A stretch of 17,995 nt of DNA. It comes from Clostridia bacterium. GTDB taxonomy: Bacteria > Bacillota > Clostridia > DUPQ01. Positions 13,899 through 17,995 of the stretch are shown here, in pieces. Under the pieces are notes generated by a model. That model saw only the letters and a program-made list of their open reading frames with translations. It was not told where the DNA came from and did no database searches. Made by a program: the position numbers and the translations under genes. How positions within the stretch are numbered: the stretch's first letter is position 1; each line of letters opens with the position of its first letter. The stretch lies in the NCBI GenBank assembly GCA_030592085.1, contig JAUUZV010000020.1, positions 1-17,995 on the forward strand. The letters are read 5' to 3'.

Positions 13899-15496
13899 GT
13901 AAAACTAATTTAAAAAGTACAGCTTTCATGATAATGGTATCTGTATTAATAAGTAGGATACTAGGTTTTTTTAGAACTGCCTTAATTCCCATAAAAATGG
14001 GAGGATTAGGTGACATTGCTGATGCCTATAATGCAGCATTTCAAATTCCAGATTTAATGTATGGTCTAATTGTAGGAGGGGCTATTGCAGCTTCACTTAT
14101 TCCAATACTTTCAGGATTTGTAGAAAAAGGGCAAGAAAAACGTGGTTGGTCAGTTATAAGTACATATATAAACTTAATGATGATTATTATGCTAGTAATT
14201 ACAGTTTTAGGAATTGTATTTGCACCTCAACTCATGGGAGTTATTGCAGGTGGGTTTAAAAATCAAGATCCATCTAAAATGGAATTAACAATTCAATTAA
14301 CTAGAACATTAATGCCAATTGCTTTTTTCATGATGTTATCAGGATTGTGTAATGGTATATTAAATTCATATAATAAATTTGCAGTTGCCGAATTTGGCCC
14401 TATATTTTATAACTTAGCATGTGTTTTAAGTATTATGTTCTTAAGTAATGATCAAGCCTCACTAAATTATGGAGTAGATAAAGTAGTTATTGGTATTGTG
14501 GTATGTGCTATCTTATACTTTATTTTACAATTTTCATTTACAATGAAACATTTAAAGAATTATAAACCACAAATTGTTGTCAATAATGAAGATTTCTCTA
14601 TGTTAATGAAATTAGCTATTCCATCGCTATTAACATCTACTATGATGCAGATGAACATTATTGTATCAAAATCATATATGACGCATTATGATTCAGGTAG
14701 TTTATCAGCTTTAGATTTAGCTAATAAAACATGGCAAATGCCCCTTGGTATCATTGCACAAGCCGTCGGTGTTGCTATGTTACCTAAATTATCAGGACTT
14801 TTTAGTAGTGGAAAATATATTGAATATGAAGATAGGCTTAATGGAGCTTTAAAATTAGTACTATTTCTTGGCATTCCATCAGCACTAGCATTTTCAGTGT
14901 TTAGTAAATCAATAATTCAACTTATTTTTAATATTAATCATAGTTTAACAGTGGCAAATGTTAACTTAACAAGTTCAATATTAACATTTTATGCTGTTGC
15001 GCTTATTGCACAGTGTGTAAATACCATATTAAACCGAGCTTACTATTCTACAAAGAACTCAATAATTCCATTTATTGGGGGAACTATTAGTATTGGTATT
15101 AACTTTATTTTAGCTTATTCATTAACAATGCATTCATCTTTTGGTCCAAAGGGGATTGCATTGGCATATTCTATTGCAACAGTAATTAATATGATAATTT
15201 TATCACTTAGCTTTAAAAAGAGAATCAAAGGCTATAAAATTTCTAAGAACTTTCCAAATTTATTTAAGATGACATTCTCTGCAGTTATTATGGCTGCTAT
15301 TGTGTGGATATTTGATAGTGTTCTTATGATACAATTATTTGGCGGGACCATATTTGAAATTTCAAAAATGAGTCAGGCAATTTGGGTTATTATAGTAATG
15401 TCAATTGGAATAGTTGTTTATTCGGGAATAACTTACTTACTCAAAGTAGAAGAATGTCATGATTTAATAAATTCTATTAAAAATAAATTGACATAA
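13895..15496 (+). CDS. murJ: lipid II flippase MurJ (MviN family)
   Basis: A polytopic membrane protein of 533 residues, the usual length for the 14-helix MurJ fold that moves lipid-linked peptidoglycan precursor across the membrane. The N-terminus has the family signature ISRILGFFRTALI, followed by PDLMYGLIVGGAIAASLIP. Hydrophobic segments recur throughout; NRAYYSTKNSIIP in the second half is also typical. Start is TTG 13895, overlapping the cinA stop in TTGA, with GAGGAG about 7 nt upstream. Its presence between cinA and recA indicates a walled cell. A related MATE/MOP transporter role is possible, but the signatures favour MurJ. Confidence 0.93.
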   Translation: MSKTNLKSTAFMIMVSVLISRILGFFRTALIPIKMGGLGDIADAYNAAFQIPDLMYGLIVGGAIAASLIPILSGFVEKGQEKRGWSVISTYINLMMIIMLVITVLGIVFAPQLMGVIAGGFKNQDPSKMELTIQLTRTLMPIAFFMMLSGLCNGILNSYNKFAVAEFGPIFYNLACVLSIMFLSNDQASLNYGVDKVVIGIVVCAILYFILQFSFTMKHLKNYKPQIVVNNEDFSMLMKLAIPSLLTSTMMQMNIIVSKSYMTHYDSGSLSALDLANKTWQMPLGIIAQAVGVAMLPKLSGLFSSGKYIEYEDRLNGALKLVLFLGIPSALAFSVFSKSIIQLIFNINHSLTVANVNLTSSILTFYAVALIAQCVNTILNRAYYSTKNSIIPFIGGTISIGINFILAYSLTMHSSFGPKGIALAYSIATVINMIILSLSFKKRIKGYKISKNFPNLFKMTFSAVIMAAIVWIFDSVLMIQLFGGTIFEISKMSQAIWVIIVMSIGIVVYSGITYLLKVEECHDLINSIKNKLT

Positions 15497-15515
15497 ACTG
15501 TAAAATCTATATAAT
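15488..15515 (+). promoter_or_regulatory. upstream recA promoter (P1)
   Basis: TTGACA (15488-15493) and TATAAT (15510-15515) with 16-nt spacing. The -35 overlaps the last codons and stop of murJ. It lies upstream of a second promoter, so recA appears to have tandem starts. Confidence 0.65.
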
Positions 15516-15526
15516 TAAAGGTATAC

Positions 15527-15554
15527 TTGACATCACAAGAAAAACTGCTATAAT
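15527..15554 (+). promoter_or_regulatory. proximal recA promoter (P2)
   Basis: TTGACA (15527-15532) and TATAAT (15549-15554), 16-nt spacing, with an extended TG before the -10 (TGCTATAAT). The predicted start falls on the LexA box at 15560-15573. Confidence 0.8.
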
Positions 15555-15559
15555 TAAAT

Positions 15560-15573
15560 AGAACAAATGTTCT
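15560..15573 (+). promoter_or_regulatory. LexA (DinR) SOS box of recA
   Basis: AGAACAAATGTTCT, containing the Gram-positive core GAAC-N4-GTTC. It sits at the transcription start of P2 and just before the ribosome site, so LexA should block initiation from P2 and passage from P1. Confidence 0.88.
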
Positions 15574-15587
15574 TATGGAGGAATATA

Positions 15588-16601
15588 ATGGATAAGAAAA
15601 AAACATTAGATATGACCCTTTTGCAAATTGAAAAACAATTTGGAAAAGGAGCCGTTATGAAGTTAGGTGAGAGTTCTCATATGAATATAGAATCAATTCC
15701 ATCAGGATCTATTTCCTTAGATATCGCTCTTGGTGTGGGGGGAATTCCTAGAGGAAGAATTATTGAAATATTCGGACCTGAATCATCAGGAAAAACCACA
15801 TTAGCTTTACATATGATTGCAGAAGCACAAAAACTTGGTGGAGAAGTAGCTTTTATTGATGCAGAACATGCATTAGATCCATATTACTCTCAAAAACTTG
15901 GTGTAAATATTGATGATTTGATTGTGTCACAACCAGATACAGGAGAACAAGCTCTTGAAATTACAGAAGCTCTTGTTAGAAGTGGTGCAATTGATGTTAT
16001 TGTAATAGATTCTGTAGCAGCATTAGTACCAAAAGCTGAAATTGATGGTGAGATGGGTGATACTCATATAGGATTACAAGCTAGATTAATGTCACAAGCA
16101 TTACGTAAACTAGCAGGTGTAGTAAGTAAATCAAAAACTACTACTATTTTTATTAATCAGCTTCGTGAAAAAGTAGGCGTAATGTTTGGTAATCCAGAAG
16201 TTACTCCTGGTGGACGGGCATTAAAATTTTACTCTTCAATTAGAATTGATGTTAGAAGAATTCAATCAATTAAAGAGGGAACTACATTTAATGGAAACAG
16301 AACAAGAGCTAGAGTCGTTAAAAACAAAGTAGCACCACCATTTAAATTTGCAGAATTTGATATTATGTATGGAACTGGAATTTCAAAAGAAGGAGATGTA
16401 CTAGATTTAGCTGCTGAGATAGATATTGTGAATAAAAGTGGCTCGTGGTATTCTTATGCTGAACAGCGAATAGGTCAAGGACGAGAAAATGCTAAGAAAT
16501 ATCTTAAAGATAATCCAGAGATCTATATTGAAATTGAAAAAAAATTAAGAGAGCATTATGGATTAACTAATCATGAGCAACTTGACGATACTGACAATTG
16601 A
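15588..16601 (+). CDS. recA: recombinase A
   Basis: Strand-exchange ATPase of homologous recombination and SOS co-protease, 337 residues. Walker A is GPESSGKTT at 63-71. Other signatures are IDAEHALDP, VIDSVAALVPKAEI (Walker B), the L1 region EIDGEMGDTHIG, INQLREKVGVMFG and TPGGRALKF (L2). The C-terminus is short and mildly acidic. Start at ATG 15588, with GGAGGA five bases upstream and the usual MDKKK beginning. The frame opens at ATG 15567, but that codon is inside the LexA box. Controlled by tandem promoters and LexA. The end overlaps recX by 29 bp. Confidence 0.98.
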   Translation: MDKKKTLDMTLLQIEKQFGKGAVMKLGESSHMNIESIPSGSISLDIALGVGGIPRGRIIEIFGPESSGKTTLALHMIAEAQKLGGEVAFIDAEHALDPYYSQKLGVNIDDLIVSQPDTGEQALEITEALVRSGAIDVIVIDSVAALVPKAEIDGEMGDTHIGLQARLMSQALRKLAGVVSKSKTTTIFINQLREKVGVMFGNPEVTPGGRALKFYSSIRIDVRRIQSIKEGTTFNGNRTRARVVKNKVAPPFKFAEFDIMYGTGISKEGDVLDLAAEIDIVNKSGSWYSYAEQRIGQGRENAKKYLKDNPEIYIEIEKKLREHYGLTNHEQLDDTDN

Positions 16602-17172
16602 AGAAGGTAAAAAACATTTCACACTATATTTTGATAATCGTGATAGTTTAAGTGTACTAAAAGAAACCTATTTTATGTATTCTTTATATGAATTAGAGGA
16701 AGTTACTTTACAATTAATTGAAGATATAAAAAAAAGAGATCAATTGATTATCTGTGAAATTACAGCTAGAAAAAATCTAACCGGTGGTTTAAAAACAACT
16801 AACCGGTTATTTTTTATATTATCAGATAAAGGGTATAAGGAATCTATAATAGAACAAGTTATAAAGAAATTAACAACAGAAGGGTTGTTAAATGATATAG
16901 TTTATGCAGAAAAGTATATTATAAAAAAAATTAAAGGAAAAAAAATATCTAAAAACATGTTAGTAAACTTATTAGTCCAAGAAGGTATTGATGAAACAAT
17001 AACACTTGAGTTATTAGAAAAACATCATATAAATGATTATGAAACTGCTAAGTTACTAATTAATAAAAGATATAAAGGAAAGGTAAAGGAAGTTGAAAAA
17101 ATTTATAAATACCTTTCTTCAAAAGGATTTGAACAAGATGTCATATTTGCCATTCTTGGGAAGGAAATTTAA
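16573..17172 (+). CDS. recX: regulatory protein RecX
   Basis: Modulator that binds RecA filaments and limits recombinase activity. 199 residues, Lys-rich, with the three-helix repeats of the family: the R1-like region ITARKNLTGGLKTTNRLFF (about 63-81), GYKESIIEQVIKKLTTEGLLND..YAEKYI, then a third repeat ending GFEQDVIFAIL. Start ATG 16573 is inside the recA 3' end (29-bp overlap) and lacks a clear ribosome site, so translation probably depends on ribosomes finishing recA; TTG 16582 is an alternative. A terminator-like hairpin lies within the gene at 16778-16815. The stop overlaps the rimO start by one base (TAATG). Confidence 0.9.
   Translation: MSNLTILTIEEGKKHFTLYFDNRDSLSVLKETYFMYSLYELEEVTLQLIEDIKKRDQLIICEITARKNLTGGLKTTNRLFFILSDKGYKESIIEQVIKKLTTEGLLNDIVYAEKYIIKKIKGKKISKNMLVNLLVQEGIDETITLELLEKHHINDYETAKLLINKRYKGKVKEVEKIYKYLSSKGFEQDVIFAILGKEI
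16778..16815 (+). terminator. terminator-like hairpin inside recX
   Basis: A perfect 8-bp stem, TAACCGGT (16778-16785) and ACCGGTTA (16802-16809), with a 16-nt loop is followed at once by six T (16810-16815). It has the layout of an intrinsic terminator but lies within the recX reading frame at about codons 69-81. It would act only if ribosomes do not follow RNA polymerase closely. The long loop lowers its likely efficiency. Confidence 0.45.
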
Positions 17173-17995
17173 TGGATAAAGTTTTACTAGTTTCACTAGG
17201 ATGTCCTAAAAACTTAGTTGATTCTGAAATAATCACAGGTGTATTAATGGATAATGATTATAAAATGACTGTTGATGTAAATCAAGCTGATACTGTAATT
17301 ATAAATACATGCTCATTTATACAACCAGCTGTTGAAGAAGCAATTGATACTATTTTAAAATATGCTAAATTAAAGAATGAAGGTGTATTTAAAAAATTAA
17401 TTGTTGCAGGATGTTTAGTTGAACGATATAAAGAAGATATTATTGATAAAATTGAAGAAGTAGATGCTTGCTTAGGTATTAAAGCTATTAAAGATATTGC
17501 TAAATTATTAAATGAAGACGCGATTTGTGTTTATGGGAATGATTATGATATTGATTTTTTAAATTTACCAAGAACAATATCAGGAGATCAACCATATGCA
17601 TATTTAAAAATTGGTGATGGGTGTGATAACACATGTACTTATTGTACTATTCCTTCAATAAGAGGGAAGATGCAAAGTAGAACTATGGATGAAATAGTTT
17701 CAGAGGCAATTACCTTAGAGCAAAATGGTATTAAAGAAATTATTTTAGTAGCTCAAGATGTAACTGCATATGGATTAGATCTTTATGGCAAGTATGTTTT
17801 AGCTAAATTAATAAAGCAAATAATTGAAAAAACAGATAAACTTTGGATTAGACTACTTTATTGTTATCCAGAAAGCACAACAGATGAATTAATAGATTTA
17901 ATGGCAAATGAAAAACGTTTTTTAAGTTATATTGATATTCCATTACAACACGGAAGTAATAAAATACTACGATTAATGAATCGTAAGGGAACAAA
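17172..17995 (+). CDS. rimO: ribosomal protein S12 methylthiotransferase RimO, N-terminal part (3' end outside window)
   Basis: Radical-SAM enzyme that adds a methylthio group to an aspartate of ribosomal protein S12. About 274 residues are present of a family length near 430-440; the frame is open to the window end. The N-terminal MTTase domain has cluster cysteines C11 (SLGCPKNLVDSE), C47 (NTCSFI) and C81 (AGCLVERY). The radical-SAM motif is C151-x3-C155-x2-C158 (CDNTCTYC), followed by IPSIRG. SLGCPKN and the IPSIRG stretch favour RimO over MiaB. Start ATG 17172 shares one base with the recX stop, and AAGGAA lies about five bases upstream. It is in the recA-recX transcript. Confidence 0.94.
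   Translation, partial: MDKVLLVSLGCPKNLVDSEIITGVLMDNDYKMTVDVNQADTVIINTCSFIQPAVEEAIDTILKYAKLKNEGVFKKLIVAGCLVERYKEDIIDKIEEVDACLGIKAIKDIAKLLNEDAICVYGNDYDIDFLNLPRTISGDQPYAYLKIGDGCDNTCTYCTIPSIRGKMQSRTMDEIVSEAITLEQNGIKEIILVAQDVTAYGLDLYGKYVLAKLIKQIIEKTDKLWIRLLYCYPESTTDELIDLMANEKRFLSYIDIPLQHGSNKILRLMNRKGT

Noticed and set aside
1..17995. Recoded TGA (mollicute-type code)
   Set aside because: TGA is the stop of cinA and recA in good context and tryptophan is TGG throughout.
1..17995. Mobile elements, CRISPR arrays, tRNA or rRNA genes
   Set aside because: No transposase or integrase motifs, no regularly spaced repeats and no tRNA-like or rRNA-like stretches seen on either strand.

Overview
The window is AT-rich (by eye about 30-35% GC) and bacterial. 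It uses the standard code: TGA ends cinA and recA, and tryptophan is TGG throughout. A T-box riboswitch, a GAAC-N4-GTTC LexA box, strong AGGAGG-type ribosome sites, HelD, RecX and the cinA-recA neighbourhood point to an anaerobic low-GC Bacillota or a close relative. MurJ implies a peptidoglycan wall, which argues against a wall-less mollicute. The oxygen-sensitive, ferredoxin-linked enzyme IorAB implies anaerobic metabolism. I cannot name a genus.

Layout. (1) 2-3011: the C-terminal part of L-arabinose isomerase (araA), a histidine-family phosphatase and a Methyltransf_32-type methyltransferase, closely spaced on the + strand. (2) 2989-6797: a strong promoter overlapping the end of the methyltransferase gene drives a leader of about 140 nt and then an aryl-CoA ligase (PaaK family), iorA and iorB. 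A hairpin at 6840-6868 may end this unit. (3) 6966-10009: helD (+) and an alpha/beta hydrolase (-), convergent with overlapping stop codons. (4) 10083-10529: a 2[4Fe-4S] ferredoxin with a Cys-rich N-terminal module, behind a promoter carrying a 20-bp palindrome. (5) 10576-15496: a promoter and full T-box leader, then a second PaaK-family ligase, a tandem ACT-domain protein, cinA and murJ, with no visible terminator between them. (6) 15488-17995: tandem promoters and a LexA box, then recA, recX (overlapping) and rimO, cut by the window end.

How the genes may work together. Two PaaK-like ligases, IorAB, a low-potential ferredoxin and an ACT-domain protein form an aryl-acid / aryl-CoA / aryl-2-oxoacid module. 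IorAB is reversible. The T-box specifier region reads most naturally as a phenylalanine codon (TTC or TTT), so the second ligase would be switched on when tRNA-Phe is uncharged. That favours the reductive, biosynthetic direction: arylacetate to arylacetyl-CoA to arylpyruvate to aromatic amino acid. This amounts to salvage of phenylacetate into phenylalanine rather than amino acid fermentation. It is an inference and the main point of interest here. The recA end shows classic SOS control plus a terminator-like hairpin inside recX.
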